Shown here: positions 39,867-48,361 of the stretch, piece after piece
Layout of the letters: each line of letters begins with the position of its first letter
How positions within the stretch are numbered: the stretch's first letter is position 1
Assembly: GCF_900114565.1 (NCBI RefSeq)
Contig: NZ_FOTM01000008.1
Location: forward strand, 5,860-69,859
From: Leifsonia sp. CL147
GTDB lineage: Bacteria > Actinomycetota > Actinomycetes > Actinomycetales > Microbacteriaceae
Direction of reading: 5' to 3'
Length of the DNA: 64,000 nucleotides
Notes under the pieces: generated by a model
Databases searched by the model: none
Told to the model about the DNA's origin: nothing
The model's input: only the letters and a program-made list of their open reading frames with translations
Translations under genes and position numbers: made by a program

Positions 39867-40289
39867 ATGCGCGCCAATGCGATCCTGTTCTGGATCCTTT
39901 CGATCTTCTTCGTCCTGTCGTCCGTCGTCTACACGCTGTGGAACCTGCTCGACGAGTTCCACCGCAATGTGGAGTGGGTGGGCACCGTCGGCATGCTGCT
40001 CGCGGCCATCCTCTCGGCGTTCATCGCCTTCTACGTGGGCCGCTCGCACGCCTCGCAGGGCGGTGAGCTGCCGGAGGACCGCCTCGACGCGAACATCGAC
40101 GACGGCGATCCCGAACTCGGGCACTTCAGCCCGTGGAGCTGGTGGCCGTTCTCCCTCGCCGTCGGTGCGGGGCTGGTCATCCTCGGCCTCGCCGTGGGCT
40201 TCTGGATCTGCTTCATCGGCGTCGCCTTCGCCCTCGTCTGCCTCGTCGGCTGGGTCTACGAGTACTACCGCGGCTACTTCGCCCGCTGA
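39867..40289 (+). CDS. ctaF: Cytochrome c oxidase subunit IV (CtaF)
   Basis: 140 aa, four hydrophobic helices: AILFWILSIFFVLSSVVYTL, TVGMLLAAILSAFIAFYVG, FSLAVGAGLVILGLAVGFWI and IGVAFALVCLVGWVYEYY. Actinobacterial small subunit of the aa3 oxidase. Follows ctaD by 3 nt and ends the operon before a terminator. Confidence 0.93.
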   Translation: MRANAILFWILSIFFVLSSVVYTLWNLLDEFHRNVEWVGTVGMLLAAILSAFIAFYVGRSHASQGGELPEDRLDANIDDGDPELGHFSPWSWWPFSLAVGAGLVILGLAVGFWICFIGVAFALVCLVGWVYEYYRGYFAR

Positions 40290-40319
40290 CCCGCACGTCG
40301 CACCGCGTACCTCGTACAT

Positions 40320-40350
40320 GGGGCCGTCTCCTCCGGGAGGCGGCCCTTTG
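40320..40350 (+). terminator. Terminator after ctaCDF
   Basis: GGGCCGTCTCC, loop TCC, GGGAGGCGGCCC followed by TTT; a GC-rich stem with a short T-run. Confidence 0.75.
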
Positions 40351-40632
40351 GCGTCGAGGGCGCCATCCGTCCCACGGATCCAATCTGGTGGTCCCAACAT
40401 GCCGTTTTGAAAGTGCCGAAACGGCATGTTGGGACCAGTGGATGCGGTCCTTCGGTGTCGAGGGTCGCATCCGTGGAACGCGGCGCTTTGGCGTCGAGGG
40501 CGCCATCCGTGGGACGCAACACGCGGTCACGCGCGTCGCCTAGGGCGTGTTGCGTCCCACGGATCCAATCTGGTGGTCCCAACATGCCGTTTCGAACGTG
40601 CCGACACGGCATGTCGGGACCAGTGGATGCGG
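40351..40632. repeat. Composite palindromic repeat region
   Basis: Three stem-loops: B1 40389-40437 and B2 40574-40622 (19-nt arms TGGTCCCAACATGCCGTTT, 11-nt loop; B2 has a couple of mismatches), and C at 40505-40564 (20-nt perfect arms ATCCGTGGGACGCAACACGC, 20-nt loop). Copies of GGCGTCGAGGGCGCCATCCGT occur at about 40350-40370 and 40489-40510, with a diverged copy at 40455-40474. No gene. Confidence 0.88.
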
Positions 40633-40808
40633 TGCCGGCATCGGCGGAGGACCTCGACGCAGATGTGTGTCGTGGCGGGGGTGCTCGTTCGTCAGCGGCG
40701 GGCGCAGCGGAGGACGTCCATGACGCCGGTCGTGTGTGTGCGTGCAGGCGTCACCGGTAGACGCAGCGGAGGACGTCGATGACGCGGGTCGTGTGTGCCG
40801 TGCAGGCG
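40633..40808 (-). repeat. Tandem copies of the 3' end of the RlmA-type gene
   Basis: Read on the minus strand, units at 40751-40792, 40692-40733 and about 40633-40672 repeat the terminal codons of the adjacent gene (40809-40853). Their translations are TTRVIDVLRCVYR-stop, TTGVMDVLRCARR-stop and a diverged HICVEVLRRCR. Period is 58-59 bp with a shared GTGTGTG/GCAGGCG spacer. Confidence 0.8.
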
Positions 40809-41735
40809 TCAGCGGCGGACGAGGCGGAGGACGTCGACGGAGACGCGGGTCGTCTCGGGGGTGCCGGCGCCCGCGGCCGCGCCCGCCGCGCCCTCGCCCG
40901 CGGCGCCTCCGCCCACCGCGCCCGCGCCCGCCGCGCCTCCGCCCGTCGCGCCCGCGCCCGCGCCCACCGCGCCCCCGCCCATCGCACCCGCGGGCACCGT
41001 GTGGCGCGCCGACGGGCCCATGCCCGCCAGAGCGGCGGCGAGGTCGTCCGTGAGTGCTAAGTCGTACCCGACGGGTTCGCGCGTCTGAAGGGCGTACAGG
41101 GCCTCTGACGTGGCAATGACGTCCTCTGCCTTATCGGACGGGATGTCGAGCATCGTCCCCCCGGCCCTCAGCGATCCGAGGTGGTCGGGACGGGGCACGA
41201 CGACCACCAGCACCCCTCCCGGGCGGAGGACACGGTGGAACTCGGGCAGGTTCCGCGGCGCGAAGACATCGAGGATCGTGTCCGCATTCTCCGACCGGAC
41301 GGGAAGGGGGCGCCACGTGTCAGCGACGAGCCCGTCGATGCGGTCCGACGAACGCACAGCCCGGGCCACCGCCTGTGGCGAGAGGTCCATGGCGAGACCG
41401 AGTGCCGACGGTACGGCGGTCAGCGCAGCGCGCAGGTAGTGGCCGGTTCCGGCGCCGGCGTCGAGGATCCGCGTCCCGGCGGTGGCTGCAGCGACCGCCT
41501 CCGCGATGGGGGAGTAGGCGCCGGCCTCGAGGACGCGGTCCCGCGCGTCCAGCATCCCGGGCGTGTCACCCAGGTGCTTGCTGCCGCCGCCGAGCAGGGA
41601 GACGTAGCCGCGTTTGTTGACGTCGTGGCGGTGGCCGTTTGCGCAGCCCAGGGTCAGGTGGTCGACGGGTTCGAGGTCCGCGGCGCACACCGGGCAGCGC
41701 AGCCAGGACGCGAGGCGGTTCAGGTCAGCGGGCAT
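40809..41735 (-). CDS. RlmA-type 23S rRNA (guanine-N1)-methyltransferase
   Basis: 308 aa from ATG 41735; a TTG at 41753 is an alternative. N-terminal zinc site C-x2-C and C-x3-H (LRCPVCAADL, LGCANGHRHD), SAM domain with ILDAGAGTGHYLRA, and VFAPRNLPEFHRVLRPGG. Family members methylate G745 or G748 in helix 35 of 23S rRNA; RlmAII types can confer macrolide resistance, but the specificity here is not determined. Before the last 17 residues is a Gly/Ala insertion of about 45 residues (VPAGAMGGGAVGAG and similar), and downstream lie tandem copies of its own 3' end. Its -10 (TAAGGT) is 8 nt upstream of the ATG. Confidence 0.85.
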   Translation of the reverse strand: MPADLNRLASWLRCPVCAADLEPVDHLTLGCANGHRHDVNKRGYVSLLGGGSKHLGDTPGMLDARDRVLEAGAYSPIAEAVAAATAGTRILDAGAGTGHYLRAALTAVPSALGLAMDLSPQAVARAVRSSDRIDGLVADTWRPLPVRSENADTILDVFAPRNLPEFHRVLRPGGVLVVVVPRPDHLGSLRAGGTMLDIPSDKAEDVIATSEALYALQTREPVGYDLALTDDLAAALAGMGPSARHTVPAGAMGGGAVGAGAGATGGGAAGAGAVGGGAAGEGAAGAAAGAGTPETTRVSVDVLRLVRR

Positions 41736-41743
41736 CGGGGGAG

Positions 41744-41749
41744 ACCTTA
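41744..41749 (-). promoter_or_regulatory. -10 box of the RlmA-type gene
   Basis: TAAGGT on the minus strand, 8 nt before ATG 41735. Confidence 0.5.
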
Positions 41750-41774
41750 CCAAAGCGGGAGAGAGCGAACGCAG

Positions 41775-41806
41775 AAGCGCCGGCGCGAATCAACGCGCCG
41801 GCGCTT
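41775..41806 (-). terminator. Hairpin after qcrB
   Basis: Perfect 13-bp stem AAGCGCCGGCGCG with a 6-nt loop, 17 bp beyond the qcrB stop. There is no strong T-run on either strand, so efficiency is uncertain. Confidence 0.65.
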
Positions 41807-41822
41807 CCGTGAGACGGGACGG

Positions 41823-43439
41823 TCAGTGGTGTCCGTGACCCGACTCGAGCTCGCCGCGGGTGGGCGGCAGGATCCGGTCCTCGAAGAACCAGCGGGACAG
41901 GCCCGCGCGCATCCGGTTCGCCGCCGTGATCTTGCCGCGGCGGTTCGGGCGCACCATCAGCGGCTCGTACGTCTCGTACGAAATCAGACGCCAGCGCTCG
42001 TAGTCGCTCAGCTGCTCGTGCACCTCGATGAACTCGCCGCCGGGCAGCTTCACGATGCGGCCGCTCTCGTAGCCGTGGAGGGCGATCGAGCGGTCCTTCT
42101 TCTGCAGCGCCAGGCAGACGCGCTTGGTCACGATGTACGCGACCACCGGCCCGACGAAGAGCAGTGCCTGGAGGGTGTGGATGACACCCTCCATCGTCAG
42201 CTTGAAGTGCGTGGCGATGATGTCCGAGCTCGCCGCCGCCCAGAACACCGCGTAGAACGTGACACCGGCAGCGCCGATGGCGGTGCGGGTCGCGGCGTTC
42301 CGCGGACGGTCCAGGATGTGGTGCTCGCGCTTGTCGCCCGTGACCCACGCCTCGAGGAACGGGTAGATCATGACCGTCACGATGAACAGTCCGAGGATCG
42401 CCACCGGCACGATGATGTTGAACGACCAGGTGCGGTCCAGCCACACGAACTCCCAGCCCGGCGGGACCAGGCGCAGCGCGCCGTCCGCGAAGCCGATGTA
42501 CCAGTCCGGCTGGGTGCCCGCCGAGACGGGTGATGGATCGTAGGGGCCGTAGTTCCAGATCGGGTTGATCGTGAACAGCGAGGCCATCAGCACCACGACA
42601 CCGAACACGATGAAGAAGAAGCCGCCGGCCTTGGCCGCGTACACCGGGAGGACCGGGTACCCCACCACGTTGCCCTGCGTGCGGCCGGGGGCCGCGTACT
42701 GCGTGTGCTTGTGGATGACCACGAACATCAGGTGCAACGCGATGAACGCCACGACCAGCGCGGGAAGCAGCAGGATGTGCAGCGTGTACAGGCGTCCGAC
42801 GATCGCCGTGCCCGGGAACTCGCCGCCGAAGAGCAGGAACGAGATCCACGTGCCGACCACCGGGAGGCCCTTCACCAGGCCGTCGATGATGCGGAGGCCG
42901 TTGCCCGAGAGCAGGTCGTCCGGCAGCGAGTAGCCGGTGAAGCCCTCCGCCATCGCGAGGATGAAGAGCACGAAGCCGATGATCCAGTTGAGCTCACGCG
43001 GCTTGCGGAACGCCCCCGTGAAGAAGATGCGCAGCATGTGCAGGCCGATGGCCGCCACGAACAGCAGCGCCGCCCAGTGGTGGATCTGACGGACCAGCAG
43101 GCCGCCGCGCACCTCGAACGAGATGTTCAGCGTGCTCTGCATCGCCGACGACATCGAGATGCCTTTCAGCGGGACGTACGAGCCGTTGTAGACGACCTCC
43201 GCCATGGAGGCCTGGAAGAAGAACGTGAGGAAGGTACCGGACAGCAGGATGACGATGAAGCTGTACAGCGCGATCTCGCCGAGGAGGAAGGACCAGTGGT
43301 CGGGGAAGATCTTCCGGCCGAACTCCTTGACGGCCCCGGAGATGCTGGTGCGGTCTTCGAGGTAGTTCGCGGCCGCTGCCGTGAACCCTCCCGAGGAGGC
43401 CGTCTTCGTTGCCGCGGGTGCGGCGGTGGTGGTACTCAA
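41823..43439 (-). CDS. qcrB: Cytochrome bc1 complex cytochrome b subunit (QcrB)
   Basis: 538 aa. TTG start overlaps the qcrA stop (TTGA); no ATG/GTG lies in the right place. Eight-helix cytochrome b: heme ligand pairs in HHWAALLFVAAIGLHMLRI and HILLLPALVVAFIALHLM, Q-site region around GYSLPDDLLSG, and a long actinobacterial C-terminal extension. Oxidises menaquinol. Target of Q203-type inhibitors in mycobacteria. Confidence 0.97.
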   Translation of the reverse strand: MSTTTAAPAATKTASSGGFTAAAANYLEDRTSISGAVKEFGRKIFPDHWSFLLGEIALYSFIVILLSGTFLTFFFQASMAEVVYNGSYVPLKGISMSSAMQSTLNISFEVRGGLLVRQIHHWAALLFVAAIGLHMLRIFFTGAFRKPRELNWIIGFVLFILAMAEGFTGYSLPDDLLSGNGLRIIDGLVKGLPVVGTWISFLLFGGEFPGTAIVGRLYTLHILLLPALVVAFIALHLMFVVIHKHTQYAAPGRTQGNVVGYPVLPVYAAKAGGFFFIVFGVVVLMASLFTINPIWNYGPYDPSPVSAGTQPDWYIGFADGALRLVPPGWEFVWLDRTWSFNIIVPVAILGLFIVTVMIYPFLEAWVTGDKREHHILDRPRNAATRTAIGAAGVTFYAVFWAAASSDIIATHFKLTMEGVIHTLQALLFVGPVVAYIVTKRVCLALQKKDRSIALHGYESGRIVKLPGGEFIEVHEQLSDYERWRLISYETYEPLMVRPNRRGKITAANRMRAGLSRWFFEDRILPPTRGELESGHGHH

Positions 43440-44506
43440 TGGCGCTCCCAGAAGCTCGGGCCGACGGGCTCGTGGAAGTCGCTGCGCGCGACCAGGTAGC
43501 CATCGGCGTCGACGGTGATCGGCAGCTGCGGCAGTGGCCGCTTCGCCGGTCCGAAGATGACCTGCGCTTCGTGCGTGATGTCGAACTGCGACTGGTGGCA
43601 CGGGCAGAGCAGGTGGTGGGTCTGCTGCTCGTAGAGCGCCACCGGGCACCCGACGTGCGTGCAGATCTTGGAATAGGCGACGATGCCGTCGTAGTTCCAG
43701 GTCTCGCGGCCCTTGGAGACGTGCAGGTCCTCGGGCTTGAGGCGCATGAGCAGCACGGCGGCCTTGGCCTTCTGCTCGAGCATGTCGTCCGCCTGGAGGA
43801 GGCCCTCCGGGATGACGTGGAATGCGCTGCCGAGCGTCACATCCGACGCCTTGATCGGCGTGCCGCTGGGGTCGCGGGTCAGGCGGACGCCCTTGGCCCA
43901 CATGGTCTGGGAGAGCGCCTCCACCGGGTCGACGTTCTGGGGCGCGAGGCCTCGGAAAAGGACGACGGCCGGGAGGGGGAACGCGATGAGCGCACCGATG
44001 AGGCTGTTGCGCACCAGGGTGCGGCGGTTGAAGCCGGACTCCTCGTCGGCCTGACGGAAGATCTCCGCGGCGCGCAGCGTCGTGGCGTCGCTCCCGCGCA
44101 CCGGGTGGCGGAGGTCGACGCCTTCCTTCTCGTGCATGAGCGCCTTGCCCCAGTGGACAGCGCCGATGCCGATGGCGAGGAGGGCGAGCGCGCCGCCGAG
44201 GCCGATGAACAGCGTGTTCAGGCGGACCGACCCGGGGTCGCTGTCGACGATCGGGAACGCCAGGTAGGCGGCGACCGCCCACACGGAACCCGCGATCGAC
44301 AGGTAGAAGAGCGTGTAGACGGTGCGCTCTGCGCGCCGCTCCTTCCGCGGGTCGAGGTCGGTGACGCGCGGCCGGTGCGGCGGGAACCCGGGGTTCTCGA
44401 CAGCGTCGCGGATGATCACCGCCGTCCCGGGGTCGCCGGTCCGGTGCTCCTCAGCAGACGAACTGGCGGGCGTCAGCTCGTGACCGCCGTTCTCGTCCTG
44501 TGCCAT
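43436..44506 (-). CDS. qcrA: Cytochrome bc1 complex Rieske iron-sulfur subunit (QcrA)
   Basis: 356 aa from ATG 44506, after an AAGGAGAG site. Three N-terminal membrane helices (actinobacterial type) and a C-terminal Rieske domain with cluster ligands CTHVGC and CPCHQSQFD. Passes electrons from menaquinol to cytochrome cc (QcrC). Confidence 0.97.
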   Translation of the reverse strand: MAQDENGGHELTPASSSAEEHRTGDPGTAVIIRDAVENPGFPPHRPRVTDLDPRKERRAERTVYTLFYLSIAGSVWAVAAYLAFPIVDSDPGSVRLNTLFIGLGGALALLAIGIGAVHWGKALMHEKEGVDLRHPVRGSDATTLRAAEIFRQADEESGFNRRTLVRNSLIGALIAFPLPAVVLFRGLAPQNVDPVEALSQTMWAKGVRLTRDPSGTPIKASDVTLGSAFHVIPEGLLQADDMLEQKAKAAVLLMRLKPEDLHVSKGRETWNYDGIVAYSKICTHVGCPVALYEQQTHHLLCPCHQSQFDITHEAQVIFGPAKRPLPQLPITVDADGYLVARSDFHEPVGPSFWERH

Positions 44507-44559
44507 TGCTCTCCTTCTTACGCTGTGTCGTGCCTGGTGCCGGCTGATTGCCCGAAGGG

Positions 44560-45396
44560 CTAATTGGATTTCGCCGTGATCCACACGGTGAGGGCGACGA
44601 TCGCGCCCAGACCGAAGATCCAGAGGAACAGGCCCTCGGCCACCGGGCCGAGCGAGCCGAGTTCGAAGCCGCCCGGGGACGGGTTGTTCTGGATGTACTT
44701 CAGGTACGTGATGATGTCGGCCTTGCCCTGGGGCGAGATGTTCAGGTCGTTGAACACCGGCATGTTCTGCGGGCCGGTGATCATGGCCTCGTAGATGTGC
44801 TGTGCGCTGACGCCGGTCAGCGGCGGGGCGTACTTGCCCTCGGTCAGCGCGCCGCCGGCGCCGGCGACGTTGTGGCACATCGCGCAGTTGATGCGGAACA
44901 GCTCGGCTCCGCGGGCGGCGTTGCCCTTGCCGTCCAGGTACTTCTGCTCCGGGATGGAGGGGCCGGGCGCCAGAGAGGCGACGTAGGCCGCCAGCGCCTT
45001 CACCTGGTCGTCGGTGAACTGGACCGGCTTCTCCTGCGCCTGCGGGCCCTGCATCTGCATCGGCATGCGGCCGGTGCCGACCTGGAAGTCGACGGCGGCC
45101 GCGCCGACGCCGATCAGGCTGGGCGCGACGGACGAGCCCTGGGCCTGGAGGCCGTGGCAGGTGGCGCAGTTCGACTCGAAGAGCTTCTTGCCTTCGTCGA
45201 CCGAGCTCTGGCTCGTGGCGGCGGCGGGCTCGTCGGCGGATGCCGTGGTGGTCGTGAACGCGGCGTACGCGCCGCCGGTCAGGCCCAGGCCGATGGCGAG
45301 GAGCGCGACGGTGGCCAGCGGGTGACGACGACCGGCCTTCCGTGCTGTCTTGCTCGAGCGGACCGGCGCTGCCGTGCTGCGGTTTTTCGGACGCAT
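44560..45396 (-). CDS. qcrC: Cytochrome bc1 complex diheme cytochrome c subunit (QcrC)
   Basis: 278 aa from ATG 45396. A GTG at 45420, sharing a base with the ctaE stop, would add eight residues; AGGAG lies 13 nt before the ATG. N-terminal signal anchor, two c-type heme motifs CATCH and CAMCH, and a C-terminal membrane helix (LFLWIFGLGAIVALTVWI). The tandem hemes replace a soluble cytochrome c and wire bc1 directly to aa3 oxidase, the hallmark of the actinobacterial supercomplex. Confidence 0.97.
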   Translation of the reverse strand: MRPKNRSTAAPVRSSKTARKAGRRHPLATVALLAIGLGLTGGAYAAFTTTTASADEPAAATSQSSVDEGKKLFESNCATCHGLQAQGSSVAPSLIGVGAAAVDFQVGTGRMPMQMQGPQAQEKPVQFTDDQVKALAAYVASLAPGPSIPEQKYLDGKGNAARGAELFRINCAMCHNVAGAGGALTEGKYAPPLTGVSAQHIYEAMITGPQNMPVFNDLNISPQGKADIITYLKYIQNNPSPGGFELGSLGPVAEGLFLWIFGLGAIVALTVWITAKSN

Positions 45397-45419
45397 GGGG
45401 TGAAGAACGCTCCTGTTCA

Positions 45420-46079
45420 CTATCGGATGAGGTAGATGACCGCGAACAGGGCGATCCACACCACGTCGACGAAGTGCCAGTAATAGGAGACGACGATCGC
45501 GCTGGTCGCCTCCTTGTGGCCGAAGATCTTGACCGCGAACACGCGGCCGATGACGAGGAGGAAGGCGAAGAGGCCGCCGGTGACGTGCAGGGCGTGGAAG
45601 CCGGTCGTCAGGTAGAAGGCCGAGCCGTAGGCGTTGCCGCTGAGGGCGATGCCTTCGGAGACGAGCGTCGCGTACTCGAGCACCTGGCCGGACACGAAGA
45701 CCGCGCCCATGAGGTAGGTCAGCGTGAACCACTCGACCATGCCCCAGCGCCAGAACTGCAGCCGGCTGCCCACCCGCCGCGGCTGCATGCGCTCGGCAGC
45801 GAAGACACCGAACTGGCACGTGACCGAGCTGAGCACCAGGACGATCGTGTTCGTCAGCGCGTACGGGACGTTGAGGTGCTGCGTCTCGGCGGTCCACAGC
45901 TGCGGCGATGTCGACTTCAGGGTGAAGTAGATCGCGAACAGGCCCGCGAAGAACATCACCTCCGAGCCGAGCCACACGATCGTGCCGACAGCCACGACAT
46001 TGGGCCGGTTGATCGCCGGCGCACTGACTGAGGGAGCCAGTCCTGGAGAATTGAGGGAGGTGCTCGTCACGTAACCCAT
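45420..46079 (-). CDS. ctaE: Cytochrome c oxidase subunit III (CtaE)
   Basis: 219 aa from ATG 46079. A GTG at 46070 (start of [10 protein letters not shown]) is 7 nt after CATAAT and could be a leaderless start. Five membrane helices; [20 protein letters not shown] and [14 protein letters not shown] are family motifs. Heads the ctaE-qcrC-qcrA-qcrB operon, as in other actinobacteria. Confidence 0.96.
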   Translation of the reverse strand: MGYVTSTSLNSPGLAPSVSAPAINRPNVVAVGTIVWLGSEVMFFAGLFAIYFTLKSTSPQLWTAETQHLNVPYALTNTIVLVLSSVTCQFGVFAAERMQPRRVGSRLQFWRWGMVEWFTLTYLMGAVFVSGQVLEYATLVSEGIALSGNAYGSAFYLTTGFHALHVTGGLFAFLLVIGRVFAVKIFGHKEATSAIVVSYYWHFVDVVWIALFAVIYLIR

Positions 46080-46200
46080 TATGGCTGAAAAGAACCCATG
46101 GTTTTCCCACCCAGGGGGCTTGAATCCGCCCGAATTCCGGTTAAGACCCGGTCAGCGGCCGCCGGATCGGCGGCTCTCGCCGTGGCGTGTCGCCCGCCGA

Positions 46201-46206
46201 TAGGAT
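46201..46206 (+). promoter_or_regulatory. -10 box of trpD, leaderless layout
   Basis: TAGGAT, 6 nt before ATG 46213. Confidence 0.6.
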
Positions 46207-46212
46207 CGCTTC

Positions 46213-47262
46213 ATGTCCCATGCGCAGTCCTGGCCGTCCGTGCTGACCGCTCTCCTGGCCGGAGAGCACCTGAGCGTGGCGGACGCGGCGTGGGCGATGG
46301 ACCAGGTGATGACCGGCGAGGCGACCGACGCGCAGCTGGCCGCCTTCCTCATCGCGCTGCGCGCCAAGGGCGAGACCGTGGACGAGATCGTCGGCTTCCG
46401 CGACGCGATCCTCGAGCACGCCGTCCCGCTGCCCGTCGATCCGATGGCGCTGGACATCGTCGGGACCGGCGGCGACCGGTTCGGGACCGTGAACGTGTCG
46501 ACCACGGCCTCCATCGTCGCCGCGGCAGCGGGCGTCCCCGTCATCAAGCACGGGAACAGGGCCGCGAGCTCGTCGTCCGGCTCGTCGGACGTGCTGGCGG
46601 CCCTCGGCATCGACCTCACGCTCTCCGCCGAGCGCGTGGCGGAGGTGCTGCAGAAGGTGGGGATCACCTTCGCCTACGCCAGCGCCTTCCACCCGGGTTT
46701 CGGCAATGCCGGGCCGGTGCGGGCGCAACTCGGCGTGCCGACCGTCTTCAACTACCTCGGGCCGCTGTGCAACCCGGCGAGGCCCGAGGCGTCGGCGGTC
46801 GGCGTGGCGGCGCTCGACCGCATCCCGCTCATCGTCGGCGTGTTCCAGACCCGCGGCGCGACCGCGCTGGTCTTCCGCGGCGACGACGGGCTCGACGAGC
46901 TGTCGACCACCGGTCACAGCCACGTCTGGGAGGTCTCCCGGGGCCTCGTCACCGAGCACGACATCGACCCGCGCGAGCTGGGCATCCCCCGCGCGCGGAT
47001 CGAGGACCTGCTCGGGAAGGACGCCGCGTACAACGCGGCGGTCGTGCGTGCCGTGCTGGCAGGGCAGGAAGGCCCCGTCCGCGACATCGTCCTGCTCAAC
47101 GCGGCGGCCGGGCTCGTTTCCTTCGAGCTCGCGTCCGACCCGTCGAGGGTCCAGGAGTCCATCCTGGACCGGTTCCGTTCGCAAATGGCGGTCGCGGCCC
47201 ACGCGATCGACTCCGGGGCTGCGGCCGCGAAGCTCGACGAGTGGGTGGCCGCGACGCACTGA
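46213..47262 (+). CDS. trpD: Anthranilate phosphoribosyltransferase
   Basis: 349 aa. PRPP site DIVGTGGDRFGTVNVST, anthranilate region IKHGNRAASSSSGSSDVLAALG and NPARPEASAVGV. Second step of tryptophan synthesis. The other trp genes are absent; its position beside ctaE is common in actinobacteria. Confidence 0.96.
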   Translation: MSHAQSWPSVLTALLAGEHLSVADAAWAMDQVMTGEATDAQLAAFLIALRAKGETVDEIVGFRDAILEHAVPLPVDPMALDIVGTGGDRFGTVNVSTTASIVAAAAGVPVIKHGNRAASSSSGSSDVLAALGIDLTLSAERVAEVLQKVGITFAYASAFHPGFGNAGPVRAQLGVPTVFNYLGPLCNPARPEASAVGVAALDRIPLIVGVFQTRGATALVFRGDDGLDELSTTGHSHVWEVSRGLVTEHDIDPRELGIPRARIEDLLGKDAAYNAAVVRAVLAGQEGPVRDIVLLNAAAGLVSFELASDPSRVQESILDRFRSQMAVAAHAIDSGAAAAKLDEWVAATH

Positions 47263-47302
47263 CACGGTGGAGGCATCCACCGGAATGGAAGGAGAGGTTT
47301 CG

Positions 47303-48301
47303 ATGAAGAAACTCATCAACGACGTACCCGACGTCGTCACCGAGTCCCTCGCCGGCTTCGGCCGGGCCCACGCCGACATCGTCCGGGTGTCCCAGGATCC
47401 GAAGTTCGTGGCGCGAGCCGACGGCCCGGTGCGGGGGAAGGTGGGTCTCGTCAGCGGCGGCGGCAGCGGCCACGAACCGCTTCACGCGGGCTTCGTCGGC
47501 AAGGGGATGCTGGATGCGGCCGTTCCGGGCGAGGTGTTCACCTCGCCGACGCCGATCCCGATCGTCGAGGCCACCAAGGCCGCGGACGGCGGAGCCGGCG
47601 TCCTCCACATCGTGAAGAACTACACGGGCGACGTGCTCAACTTCGAGACCGCAGCGGACCTGGTCGGGGCGGAGGGCATCACGGTGCGCTCCGTGGTCAC
47701 CAACGACGACGTCGCGGTGCAGGACTCGCTCTACACGGCGGGGCGCCGAGGTGTCGCCGGGACCGTGCTGGTCGAGAAGATCGCCGGCGCCTCGGCCGAC
47801 CGGGGCGACGACCTCGACACGGTGACCGCCATCGCGGAGCGGGTCAACGCGAACGTCCGCTCGATCGGGCTCGCCCTGACCGACGGCACCGTCCCGCACG
47901 CCGGACAGCCCGGCTTCGTGCTGCCGGAGGACGAGATCGAGTTCGGTGTCGGCATCCACGGCGAGCCCGGTCGCGAGCGGATCAAGCTGGAGCCGGCCGA
48001 CCGCCTGGTGGACCGGATGATGGATGCGATCCTCGGCGACCTGTCGTTCGACGGCTCGCCGGTCCTGCTGTTCGTGAACGGGATGGGCGGCACGCCGCTG
48101 TCGGAGCTCTACATCCTGTTCCGCCGGGCGGCCGAGATCCTGGACGAGCGCGGCATCACCCTGAGCCGCTCGCTGGTGGGCAGCTATGTCACGTCGCTGG
48201 AGATGCAGGGCGCATCCATCTCGGTGCTGAAGCTGGACGACGAGTTCACCGCGCTCTGGGACGCACCGGTCCACACGGCCGCGCTGCGCTGGGGCGTCTG
48301 A
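47303..48301 (+). CDS. dhaK: Dihydroxyacetone kinase, substrate-binding subunit DhaK
   Basis: 332 aa, ATG after [28 protein letters not shown] binds dihydroxyacetone phosphate and GVGIHGEPG carries the histidine that covalently binds dihydroxyacetone as a hemiaminal. Partner of DhaL and DhaM downstream; converts dihydroxyacetone to its phosphate. 40 nt after trpD, so read-through is possible. Confidence 0.95.
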   Translation: MKKLINDVPDVVTESLAGFGRAHADIVRVSQDPKFVARADGPVRGKVGLVSGGGSGHEPLHAGFVGKGMLDAAVPGEVFTSPTPIPIVEATKAADGGAGVLHIVKNYTGDVLNFETAADLVGAEGITVRSVVTNDDVAVQDSLYTAGRRGVAGTVLVEKIAGASADRGDDLDTVTAIAERVNANVRSIGLALTDGTVPHAGQPGFVLPEDEIEFGVGIHGEPGRERIKLEPADRLVDRMMDAILGDLSFDGSPVLLFVNGMGGTPLSELYILFRRAAEILDERGITLSRSLVGSYVTSLEMQGASISVLKLDDEFTALWDAPVHTAALRWGV

Positions 48302-48361
48302 GCCGCGGTCGTACCCGCTGACGGACGTGACACCGAGACCGAGAACGAGGAGGAGGCGTCG

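Noticed and set aside
41775-41806. Treating the qcrB hairpin as an attenuator or riboswitch
   Set aside because: It lies after the stop codon and is a simple perfect stem; terminator-like at most.
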